A stretch of 18,072 nucleotides of DNA from an uncultured Eubacteriaceae bacterium (lineage in GTDB: Bacteria; Bacillota; Clostridia; Eubacteriales; Eubacteriaceae). The notes under the pieces were generated by a model that made no database searches, was not told the DNA's origin, and was given only the letters and a program-made list of their open reading frames with translations. The first letter of the stretch is position 1. Each line of letters opens with the position of its first letter. Location: positions 1 to 18,072 of the forward strand of contig CANRHG010000018.1 of assembly GCA_947630385.1 (NCBI GenBank). The letters are read 5' to 3'. Position numbers and translations under genes: made by a program. Below are positions 7,105 through 14,669 of this stretch, in pieces.

Positions 7105-7180
7105 ACCTATATTCTACTTAAAGAAATCTTAAGAATCAAGCCTTTTCTTAAATTTTTTTAAGTTTTTTTAAGGAAAAAGC

Positions 7181-9355
7181 ATGCAAAAAAAAGAAATTAA
7201 AAAGAACCTTTACAAAATTTTAAATAAAGAAGATTATACGCCACTGACAAAAAACAGTTTGATACACGAACTTGGACTTAAAACTAAAAAGGAAAAACGG
7301 CTCCTCAAAGACCTGCTCTTTATCGGCAAGGTCCACGACGAGATCCTAAAGAACGAGGAAGGACAGTACTATCTTCCCCCAAAAGTCGTCGGTCAACTCT
7401 CGGCCCACACCCGGGGTTTTGGCTTTGTCCGCCCGGAAGACAACATCTTTGAAGAAGACGTCTTTATCGCTCCCTATAACATCAACGGCGCTTTCGATAA
7501 AGACAAAGTCGTCATCGAAGTTTTTAATAACAAAAAAGAAGGCCGTAAGGTCGAGGGCCGTGTCGTTGACATCCTCGAGCGCGGCTACACCCAGGTCGTG
7601 GGTATATTTGAAAAACTCGAAGACTTCGGTTTTGTCATCGTAGACAACGACAGACTAAATAAAGATATTTACATCAAAAAAGAAGACTTTGACGGCGCCG
7701 AAAGCGGCGACAAAGTCGTGGTCGAAATCACGAAATGGCCGGAACACCATCTAAATCCGGAAGGAAAAATTATCGAGGTCCTCGGAAAACCGGACGAACG
7801 CGGCGTAGACATCATGTCGATCATCAAAAGCTACGCGGTTCCGACGGAATTTCCGACGGAAGTTTTACAGGAAGCCGAAGCACTGGGGTCGGAAGTCGAT
7901 GAAAAAGAATTTGAAAACCGGCTTGATCTTAGAGACCAGACGATCTTTACGATCGACGGCGACAGCACAAAAGACTTCGACGACGCCGTCTCCATCGAAA
8001 AACTGGATAACGGCAACTACCGCCTTGGCGTTCACATCGCGGACGTCAGCCATTACGTCACGGAAGATTCCTTCTTAGATCAAGAAGCTCTCAAACGGGG
8101 CACGAGCATCTACGCGGTCGATAAAGTCGTCCCGATGCTACCCGAAGCCCTGTCAAACGGTCTGTGCTCCTTAATGCCCGACGTCGACCGTCTCACCTAT
8201 TCGTGCATCATGGAAGTAAATCCCAAAGGTGAGGTCGTCGATTACGACATTAAAAAATCCGTCATTCATTCAAACGAAAGAATGACCTACCGGACCGTCA
8301 ACGAATTCCTTGACGGTAACATCAATTCCGAAACCGAGTACCTCGTTCCGTATAAAAAAGATCTTGAGCTGATGCAGGAGCTCGCCCACATCCTGAGGAC
8401 GGAGCGACGCGACAAACGGGGCTCGATCGATTTTGAGTTTGAAGAAGCTTATATCACGGTCGATGATAACGGAAAACCGGTTGAGATCAAAGCCAACGAA
8501 CGAGGCGTTTCGGAACGTCTGATCGAAGAGTTCATGCTCTTGGCCAATGAAACGGTAGCGACCTATACGGATCAGTCACCGCTATCGTTTATGTACCGCA
8601 ATCATCCAAAACCCGATACCGAAAAGCTTTCCGAATTCCGTAAATTTATCGGAAAACTCGGGCTAAAACTCGGAGAACGCGGGGAAATGCCGACCAACGC
8701 GGATTACGTAAAACTCTTAGAAGACGTAAAAGGCAAACCTTACGAAAACGTCGTAACGCTCTTAGCCCTTAGGACCATGCAACAGGCGGTCTACGAAGGA
8801 GAGAACAAAGGCCACTTCGCGCTTGGGGCTCCGAATTATACTCATTTTACTTCCCCGATCAGGCGATATCCGGATCTTAGCGTGCACAGAAATTTAACCC
8901 TACTTGAAGAAAATCCGAAATTTAGCAAGCACGAACTCAAAAAAATCGACAAGGAAGTAAAAGAACGCGCGAAACACTCATCACAGACCGAACGCACCGC
9001 CGTTGAAATCGAACGTGAAGTCGACAAACTTAAAAAGGCCGAGTTTATGCGCGACCGGATCGGGCAACGCTTTAAAGGCCGTATCAGTGGGGTCACGGGC
9101 TTTGGGTTATTTGTGGAACTCCCCAATACCGTCGAAGGGCTCATCCGTATGCACGACTTAAACGACGATTATTACTACCTCGATGAGGATAATCACCGCC
9201 TAATTGGCGAAAACCACGGTCGGATCTACAGCCTAGGCGATGATATCGAGATCGAAGTCGATAACGTCAACGTCGAAGCCAAACAAATCGATTTTAAACC
9301 GTTTAGGCCCCGCGAGGAAGTGATCGAAGACGCCGAAGTCCTTGAAGAAGATTGA
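7181..9355 (+). CDS. rnr: ribonuclease R, 3'-5' exoribonuclease
   Basis: Degrades structured RNA processively from the 3' end in the cytoplasm (mRNA decay, rRNA quality control, trans-translation). 724 aa, a usual Firmicutes length. Domains in order: N-terminal winged-helix region (about 1-65), two cold-shock OB folds (about 68-200, starting VGQLSAHTRGFGFVRPE), the RNB catalytic domain (about 245-575) and an S1 domain (about 631-706, KGRISGVTGFGLFVELP). The catalytic aspartates are in IDGDSTKDFDDA: D259, D265, D267, D268. HFTSPIRRYPDLSVHR (555-570) is the diagnostic late RNB motif. AAGGA lies 6 bases before the ATG. In many Firmicutes rnr sits between secG and smpB; here it is alone with its own terminator, and neither partner is in the window. 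Confidence 0.97.
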   Translation: MQKKEIKKNLYKILNKEDYTPLTKNSLIHELGLKTKKEKRLLKDLLFIGKVHDEILKNEEGQYYLPPKVVGQLSAHTRGFGFVRPEDNIFEEDVFIAPYNINGAFDKDKVVIEVFNNKKEGRKVEGRVVDILERGYTQVVGIFEKLEDFGFVIVDNDRLNKDIYIKKEDFDGAESGDKVVVEITKWPEHHLNPEGKIIEVLGKPDERGVDIMSIIKSYAVPTEFPTEVLQEAEALGSEVDEKEFENRLDLRDQTIFTIDGDSTKDFDDAVSIEKLDNGNYRLGVHIADVSHYVTEDSFLDQEALKRGTSIYAVDKVVPMLPEALSNGLCSLMPDVDRLTYSCIMEVNPKGEVVDYDIKKSVIHSNERMTYRTVNEFLDGNINSETEYLVPYKKDLELMQELAHILRTERRDKRGSIDFEFEEAYITVDDNGKPVEIKANERGVSERLIEEFMLLANETVATYTDQSPLSFMYRNHPKPDTEKLSEFRKFIGKLGLKLGERGEMPTNADYVKLLEDVKGKPYENVVTLLALRTMQQAVYEGENKGHFALGAPNYTHFTSPIRRYPDLSVHRNLTLLEENPKFSKHELKKIDKEVKERAKHSSQTERTAVEIEREVDKLKKAEFMRDRIGQRFKGRISGVTGFGLFVELPNTVEGLIRMHDLNDDYYYLDEDNHRLIGENHGRIYSLGDDIEIEVDNVNVEAKQIDFKPFRPREEVIEDAEVLEED

Positions 9356-9361
9356 TTTTAT

Positions 9362-9385
9362 GACCGGCTTTTGCCGGTCTTTTTT
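9362..9385 (+). terminator. rho-independent terminator of rnr
   Basis: Perfect 7-bp GC-rich stem GACCGGC (9362-9368) / GCCGGTC (9373-9379), TTTT loop, six T residues after it. It starts 7 bases past the stop codon. Confidence 0.95.
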
Positions 9386-9522
9386 GAATTTAAATTTAGG
9401 CCAACCTAAAGCAAGTAATCGTTTTCGTAGATTAAAAAAAGCTAATTTATCTTGCGTCATTCTTTAGTGAAATTTCTTTCCTTTTCGTTTAAAATTAAAG
9501 CATTACATAAAAGGTGGGTGAT

Positions 9523-10362
9523 ATGTCCTGGAAAATTGTTGCTGACACTTCTGCTGATTTGACGCCAGAATATATTAAAAACAGCGAAATTCCCGTTGAA
9601 GAAGTAGCTTTAAAGATCAACGTCGGTGAGTACGAATACACCGATTCTCCCGATCTGGATACGATCGAAATGTTGCAAGCCATCGATAAAGAAAAAAGTG
9701 CTTCAAAAACCGCTTGCCCAAGTCCCGAAGCTTTTGTTCAAGCTTTTCAAGACGGTAATGAGATTATCGTCGTCGTGATGTCGCATAAGCTTTCCGGAAC
9801 TTACAACTCAGCCAAAACGGCCAAGGAAATCGTACTCGAAAAAAACCCTGAAAAGAAGATCCACATCGTCGACTCGCTCAGCACAGCCGGCGCTGAACGA
9901 CTCATCGTTGAAAAAGCCGAACAACTGATCAAAGAAGAAAAGAGTTTTGAGGAAGTGGTCGAAGGTGTTGAAAATTATAACGACACTTTAGAGACCCTCT
10001 TTACGCTCAGTAAATTTAATAATCTCGTAAAAAACGGAAGACTCAGTAAAATAGCCGGTTTTATCGCCGGAACCCTCGGAATACGGATCGTTGGAAAAGG
10101 CGATGAAGGGGAGCTCGCGATCGTTCATAAGACTAGAGGTGAGGCCAGTGCCATTTCAAAACTTGTAAATGAAATGGGGAAAATGAAAAATATGGATGGG
10201 GCCGACGTAATTATAGAACAAATCAATAACAATGCGGGCGCCATAGCCATGAAACATTTAATCGAAAAGAAATACCCGAACGTAAACTCCATTCGGATCG
10301 TAGAAGCCGGAGGAATCAATTCTTTCTACGGTGAAGATCAAGGACTTATCGTAGGATTTTAA
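9523..10362 (+). CDS. DegV-family fatty-acid-binding protein
   Basis: DegV proteins bind a long-chain fatty acid; FakB members present it to the kinase FakA for phosphorylation and entry into phospholipid synthesis. 279 aa from the ATG at 9523, which is preferred over an in-frame GTG at 9514 because that GTG lies inside the ribosome binding site AGGTGGG. Family features: IVADTSADL at the N-terminus, TACPSPEAFVQAF (the conserved TS/CPS fatty-acid carboxylate loop), SHKLSGTYNSA, VDSLSTAGAERL, FTLSKFNNLVKNGRLSK, and VGKGDEGELAIVHKTRG. No fakA (DhaK/DhaL-type kinase) is nearby, so pairing with a kinase here is inferred from the family. It converges on polC and shares its terminator region. Confidence 0.93.
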   Translation: MSWKIVADTSADLTPEYIKNSEIPVEEVALKINVGEYEYTDSPDLDTIEMLQAIDKEKSASKTACPSPEAFVQAFQDGNEIIVVVMSHKLSGTYNSAKTAKEIVLEKNPEKKIHIVDSLSTAGAERLIVEKAEQLIKEEKSFEEVVEGVENYNDTLETLFTLSKFNNLVKNGRLSKIAGFIAGTLGIRIVGKGDEGELAIVHKTRGEASAISKLVNEMGKMKNMDGADVIIEQINNNAGAIAMKHLIEKKYPNVNSIRIVEAGGINSFYGEDQGLIVGF

Positions 10363-10398
10363 AGGGGAAAGTCAAGAGGACTTTCCCCTTTTTATTTT
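10362..10398 (+). terminator. terminator of degV, possibly serving convergent polC as well
   Basis: Perfect 12-bp stem AAGGGGAAAGTC (10362-10373) / GACTTTCCCCTT (10379-10390) with a 5-base loop and T-rich tail TTTATTTT. It begins at the last base of the degV stop codon. The polC stop codon (10399-10397) abuts the far side, so the same stem lies at the 3' end of the leftward transcript; the T tract on that strand is weaker (TTTAAAAT). Confidence 0.93.
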
Positions 10399-13300
10399 AA
10401 AAAAATGCAACTTGATTGCTCTTTGGTAAATTGTTTAAACAACCAAGCTCGTTTAAAGTCTCAAGGTTCGCTTTTGTGATCTTTGAGCTGGAGAGCAACT
10501 GATCTTGTGAAATGATTTCCTCTCCATTATGTAACAATTCATACAAATCTTCTGCAGCGTTGTCTCCAAGACCATTTACCGTTATAAACGGCGGGATCAA
10601 ACTATCCCCTTCGATCAAAAAGTCCCGTGAATGTGACTTTTTAAGATCGATGTTTTGGCAGGAAAAACCTCTTGAATACATTTCTAAAGCCAGTTCCAGA
10701 GAAGTCAGGCTTTGAGCTTCTTTATTCGAAAGCGCCCCGTTTTTTGCAAGTCGGTTTAGTCTTGCGATCTCCTCGTTTATGGCTTCTTTTCCGTCTTTAA
10801 TCACCTTTAAATCAAACTCTTTTGCCCTGATCCCAAAATAACACGCGTAGTAAGCGAGCGGATAGTGGATCTTATACCAGGCGATACGATAAGCCATGAT
10901 GATATAGGCCACAGCGTGGGCTTTCGGGAACATATAAGAAATCTTCTTACAGGAATCAATGTACCAGTTCGGAACTCCTTTTTCTTTCATGGTCTTTTCC
11001 TGTTGTGGAGTCAGTCCCCTCCCCTTTCGTACGCCTTCCATGATTGTAAAGCTGTCAATGGGCTTAAGGCCGTATTTTAACAGATCGAGCATGATATCGT
11101 CGCGTAAGCAAATCACCTGCTTGATGGAAGCGACCCCTTTTTTGATCAGATCCTGCGCGTTATGGTTCCAGACGTCCGTGCCGTGCGAGAGGCCGGAGAT
11201 GCGGATCAAATCGATAAAGGCGGTGGGTTTGATCTCTTTGACCATTTGGCGGACAAAAGAAGTCCCAAATTCCGGGATCCCGTTGGTCCCCAATTTGATC
11301 GGGCATTTTTCTTTAAAATGCAGCGCTTCGGTCCCCGTAAACAGGCTTAAGACGTCCTTATCGTCGAGCGGAATGCTTTTGGGATCCACTCCGGTCAGGA
11401 GTTGTAACTTCCTCAGCATCGTCGGGTCGTCGTGACCGAGAATGTCTAGTTTAAGTAGTCTTCCCGAAAGACTTTCGTAGGCGAAGTGCGTCGTCACGAC
11501 GTCGCTGCTAGCGTCGTCGGCCGGGTGTTGTATGGGCGTAAATTCGTAGATCTCCTTATCTTTGGGTACGACCATAATCCCACCGGGGTGTTGTCCGGTG
11601 GTCCGTTTTACGCCTTTTACGGCTTCCTTGTAGCGTTCAAGCTCGGCCTTTGAGACGTATTTTCCCATCTCGTCAAAATAATTCTTCGCAAAGCCGTAAG
11701 CCGTATTGTCCGCGATCGTCGAGATCGTGCCGGCTCTAAAGGTCTTTCCCTGGCCAAAGAGCTCTTCGGTATAACGGTGGGCTTCCCCCTGGTTTTCTCC
11801 GGAAAAGTTAAGGTCAATATCAGGTTCTTTATCCCCTTCAAAGCCTAGGAAAGTTTCAAACGGAATATCAAACCCGTCTTTATTTAACTTCGTTCCACAA
11901 TTAGGACAATTTTTATCGGGAAGATCCGGCCCGACGAGATCGGTCTTATCCGAAAACTCCGTATAATGGCATTTAGGACAATTATAATGGGGAGCTAGCG
12001 CGTTGACTTCCGTGATCCCACAAAGCCAGGCGATAAAGGACGAGCCGACCGAACCTCTAGAGCCTACCAAATACCCCTGATCCTGGGAATGCTTGACGAG
12101 CTTTTGGGCGATCAGGTATAAGACGGAATAACCGTTTTCGATAATTGAGTGAAGCTCGCGCTCGATCCGGTCTTTAACGATCTCGGGTAAATTTTCCCCG
12201 TAGACGGCCCTGGCCTTGGTCTTTACCATTTCGCGTATCTCGTCTTCGGCTCCTTCGATGACCGGCGGGAAAGTCCCATCTGGGATGGGTTTTATCTCTT
12301 CGACCATGTTTACGATTTTTCTGGGGTTGTCGATTACGATCTGTCTTGCTTTTTGCTCGGGAAGGAAATTAAAACAGCCGAGCATTTCTTTGGTCGTTCG
12401 AAAATACTGGGGAAGTTGGGTCCCCTTTTTGCCCACGGACTTTCGAAGCATCTCAAGATAGTCCCCGTCGTCCGGGTCCAAAAAGTGAACGTCACCGGTC
12501 GCTACGACCGGAATGTTAAGCTTATCCCCGAGTTCTACGATCGTCTTATTGATCCGCTTTAAGGTATTTTCCGCCCGCTCCAGATCCGTGCCGAAGAGGG
12601 TGCGGTTGTTATCGACCGGCTGCACTTCCAAAAAGTCGTAAAATTTGGCCGTATCTTCCAGGACGTCCTTTGGTGCGCCTTCCCGAATTTTTTCAAAAAG
12701 CTCCCCTCTGGCACAACCCGAACCCAAAATCAAATGATCCCTTTTGGCCTTTAAAAGCTCCCTTGGAATAAGCGGACGCTTATTAAAATATTTTAAATGT
12801 GAGTCCGAAACCAGCTCGTACAGATCTTTAAGGCCCTGTTGGTCTTTGACATAGATCGTAAGGTGATTGGCGTGGCTCGTCTTGGCCGCGATCTCTTCCG
12901 GATTAACGAGCGTGTTTAACTGATGGATCCTACTTAAGCCCTTAGCCGAAGCCCGTTTGTAGAGTTCGTTTAAAACCTTCGCGCTGGCGATCGAGTCTTC
13001 GATCGCCCGGTGGGCCCGTTTGTTTTTGATCTTAAAAAACGAACAAAGGCGGCCCATGTTAAAACGGGAAATCTCCGGAACCAGAATTCTGGCCATCGGC
13101 AAGGTATCGATATAAGTAAAGTCAAAAGGCTTATCCTTTTCGTCTAACCATCTCTTTAAAAAGGCGGTATCAAAACTCGCGTTGTGGGCGGCCAGGACCC
13201 TGCCATCTACGAATTCCAAAAATTCCCCAAAACCCTGATCAAGGCTAACTCCCTTGGCTAAGAGTTCTTCATCGGTTATTCCCGTAAGTTCTATGATCTT

Positions 13301-14368
13301 AGGCTTAAGCTTCTCGCCCGGATTAACGAATCTTTGGAAAGTCTGGGTGATCTCCCCATCTTTTAAAACCGCCGCCGCGATTTCAATTACCTTGTCTTTA
13401 TAAATCGAGGTCCCGGTCGTTTCCAGGTCAAAAAAGACGATTTCATCTTCAAAACTCTGGTCCTTGCTTCCGGTGACGATGTTCGTATCGGTATCGATCA
13501 TAAAGCCTTCCATACCGTAAACGATTTTTATGTCTTTTCCTTTTGCGGCTCTTTGAAGCTCCGGATAGGCCTGGAGCACGCCGTGGTCGGTGATACCGAT
13601 GGCGTCGTGACCGAAAGCCTCTACTTTGTCGATGATTTGATCGATCTTACAGACCGAGTCCATACTCGAATACTGGGTATGGAGGTGTAACTCGATACGT
13701 TTGTCTTCTTCCTCGTCTACTCGCTCTTTGACCGGACAGAGTACGATATTTTTTGGCTTTAAAACCCGTTCTTTTAAAAACTCGTCGTATTCGAGAGAGC
13801 CCTCGGCTTTGATACGGTTTCCCTTAACGAGGTATTTGTTAAAGTTATCGATGAGCGTATTTTGTTTTTTGGGTACAAAACGCTTAACGTAAAGGCTTCC
13901 CGTCTTGTCGGTTATGGCGACGGTATATAGTAAGCTTTTTTGGGAAATGTCTTTGACCTCGACCATGAAGATCTCCCCTTCGACCGTGACGTCCGGTTCC
14001 AACACCGAATCCGAAAAATCGATGTCCGAGATCGGGTCGGGGTCGTGGCTTATCTTTTTTCCGATCAGACAACTGTTAAATTTATCCGGTTCTTTTTTCG
14101 TCAGGTGCGCTTCCTTGGCTTTTTGTTTTAAGATCTCCTTTTGACGGGCCTTAAAATCAACGTGGGAGTCCGCCTGAACGTGGGTTTCAATATCGTCTAC
14201 AAACGGAAAAAAAGCCTTAACTTCATCTTTTAGCGCCCCTTCGTCCGTGTCTTCTGGACCGTTGAATAAAAAGGTGAGTTTTTCATTGTTTTCGGTTATT
14301 TTTTTAAGAACCAGCGAGTGCTTCTGTAAAAAATCTGAAAATTCTTGTTTCATAAAAACTTTTGACAT
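10397..14368 (-). CDS. polC: DNA polymerase III alpha subunit, PolC type
   Basis: Replicative DNA polymerase of low-GC Gram-positives with built-in proofreading. 1323 aa, shorter than the usual ~1430 because the part before the PHP domain is about a hundred residues shorter. Domains: N-terminal region and OB fold (to about 215), PHP start RIELHLHTQYSSMD (224-237, H228, H230; DHGVLQAYPE 261-270), inserted DEDD exonuclease (about 308-475; FFDLETTGTS with D314/E316, HNASFD with D400, HRAIEDS with D458), PHP remainder to about 680, then polymerase palm/fingers. The zinc ligands CPKC (797-800) and CPNC (821-824) are present. PDIDLNFSG carries catalytic D850 and D852; RTTGQHPGG and LKLDILGHDDPTML follow. 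The ATG at 14368 is preceded by AAGGAA 10 bases upstream, and by an in-frame stop, so there is no longer version. Last gene of the leftward cluster, 301 bases after ispG. Confidence 0.97.
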   Translation of the reverse strand: MSKVFMKQEFSDFLQKHSLVLKKITENNEKLTFLFNGPEDTDEGALKDEVKAFFPFVDDIETHVQADSHVDFKARQKEILKQKAKEAHLTKKEPDKFNSCLIGKKISHDPDPISDIDFSDSVLEPDVTVEGEIFMVEVKDISQKSLLYTVAITDKTGSLYVKRFVPKKQNTLIDNFNKYLVKGNRIKAEGSLEYDEFLKERVLKPKNIVLCPVKERVDEEEDKRIELHLHTQYSSMDSVCKIDQIIDKVEAFGHDAIGITDHGVLQAYPELQRAAKGKDIKIVYGMEGFMIDTDTNIVTGSKDQSFEDEIVFFDLETTGTSIYKDKVIEIAAAVLKDGEITQTFQRFVNPGEKLKPKIIELTGITDEELLAKGVSLDQGFGEFLEFVDGRVLAAHNASFDTAFLKRWLDEKDKPFDFTYIDTLPMARILVPEISRFNMGRLCSFFKIKNKRAHRAIEDSIASAKVLNELYKRASAKGLSRIHQLNTLVNPEEIAAKTSHANHLTIYVKDQQGLKDLYELVSDSHLKYFNKRPLIPRELLKAKRDHLILGSGCARGELFEKIREGAPKDVLEDTAKFYDFLEVQPVDNNRTLFGTDLERAENTLKRINKTIVELGDKLNIPVVATGDVHFLDPDDGDYLEMLRKSVGKKGTQLPQYFRTTKEMLGCFNFLPEQKARQIVIDNPRKIVNMVEEIKPIPDGTFPPVIEGAEDEIREMVKTKARAVYGENLPEIVKDRIERELHSIIENGYSVLYLIAQKLVKHSQDQGYLVGSRGSVGSSFIAWLCGITEVNALAPHYNCPKCHYTEFSDKTDLVGPDLPDKNCPNCGTKLNKDGFDIPFETFLGFEGDKEPDIDLNFSGENQGEAHRYTEELFGQGKTFRAGTISTIADNTAYGFAKNYFDEMGKYVSKAELERYKEAVKGVKRTTGQHPGGIMVVPKDKEIYEFTPIQHPADDASSDVVTTHFAYESLSGRLLKLDILGHDDPTMLRKLQLLTGVDPKSIPLDDKDVLSLFTGTEALHFKEKCPIKLGTNGIPEFGTSFVRQMVKEIKPTAFIDLIRISGLSHGTDVWNHNAQDLIKKGVASIKQVICLRDDIMLDLLKYGLKPIDSFTIMEGVRKGRGLTPQQEKTMKEKGVPNWYIDSCKKISYMFPKAHAVAYIIMAYRIAWYKIHYPLAYYACYFGIRAKEFDLKVIKDGKEAINEEIARLNRLAKNGALSNKEAQSLTSLELALEMYSRGFSCQNIDLKKSHSRDFLIEGDSLIPPFITVNGLGDNAAEDLYELLHNGEEIISQDQLLSSSKITKANLETLNELGCLNNLPKSNQVAFF

Positions 14369-14408
14369 GGAAACCCATTTCCTTCAAGTGATGGGATGAG
14401 TGCTATCC
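14366..14408. repeat. module A of an imperfect 38-base repeat (at the polC start)
   Basis: The unit runs 14371-14408, begins AAACCCATTTCC and ends TATCC, and is preceded by CATGG. It shares the 12-base string CATGGAAACCCA with module B. CCCAT/ATGGG (14374-14378 / 14391-14395) forms a hairpin. Read on the minus strand, the final bases of the shared string are the polC start codon, and the AAGGAA ribosome binding site lies within the module. Confidence 0.6.
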
Positions 14409-14442
14409 TCCTTTTGAAAAAATTAAATATTTCTCTTACAAT

Positions 14443-14493
14443 AAACCGTAGGGAAAACCGTTGGGCACGGGATATTCCGTGCTGAAGGCACCC
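14443..14493. repeat. degenerate second copy of the module B structure (element D)
   Basis: AAACC (14443) is followed 26 bases later by GGGATATTCC, the same layout as module B (AAACC at 14591, GGGCATATCC 28 bases later), and then TGAAGG in both. GCACGG (14465-14470) / CCGTGC (14477-14482) is a perfect 6-bp hairpin with loop GATATT. The same GTGC (14479-14482) can alternatively pair with GCAC (14488-14491). Confidence 0.4.
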
Positions 14494-14576
14494 TTTAGAT
14501 TTTTAAGAGTTAAGATATGGAGTTGTTAAGACCAGACGTTTTTAACGTAAAATCTTAAGCGCACTCAAAACAGCAA

Positions 14577-14668
14577 ACTATGCCGCATGGAAACCCAGTA
14601 CCTGACATAGTCGGGGGCGGGCATATCCTGCCCCTTGAAGGGTGATATCAACCACCCGACGATGCGGC
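14577..14668. repeat. module B with branched secondary structure
   Basis: The 38-base unit is 14591-14628 (AAACCCAGTACC ... TATCC). It sits inside a larger fold closed by GCCGCAT (14582-14588) / ATGCGGC (14662-14668). Inside are GTCGGG (14610-14615) / CCCGAC (14655-14660), GGGGC (14614-14618) / GCCCC (14630-14634), and GGGTG (14640-14644) / CACCC (14653-14657). Several of these share bases and therefore exclude each other, as does ACTATG (14577-14582) / CATAGT (14606-14611). The fold is symmetric enough to form on either strand; the expected transcript is the minus strand. Confidence 0.55.
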
Positions 14669-14669
14669 G

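Larger units (their letters stand above)
6703..7180 (+). other. long leader/spacer upstream of rnr
   Basis: 478 bases without a convincing gene. A 28-codon frame at 6747 (MSLEGEKEKAAFATCKR...) has only a poor ribosome binding site and is not called. Notable structure: GAGAAG/GAGGTAA (6911-6927) can pair with TTACCTTCTTCTC (6973-6985), while TTGGAGAA (6908-6915) can instead pair with TTCTCCAA (7004-7011), so two folds compete. A promoter candidate follows at about 7052. The last 100 bases are dominated by CTTAAG/CTTAAA motifs. Confidence 0.5.
14369..14669. other. structured spacer between ispG and polC
   Basis: 301 bases with no gene of credible length. The outer parts are GC-rich hairpins; the middle (14495-14580) is AT-rich with ACGTT/AACGT at about 14537-14549. 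On the minus strand TTGAGT and TTAAAA, 17 bases apart, lie in this middle part (about 14567-14539) as a weak promoter candidate for polC. There is no stem followed by a T run, so I see no terminator between ispG and polC and read-through is expected. Confidence 0.5.

Noticed and set aside
14577..14668. tRNA, SRP RNA or a known riboswitch
   Set aside because: No TTCGA-type loop, no SRP GGAAG tetraloop domain, and none of the conserved cores I know (TPP, FMN, cobalamin, SAM, c-di-GMP) are present.
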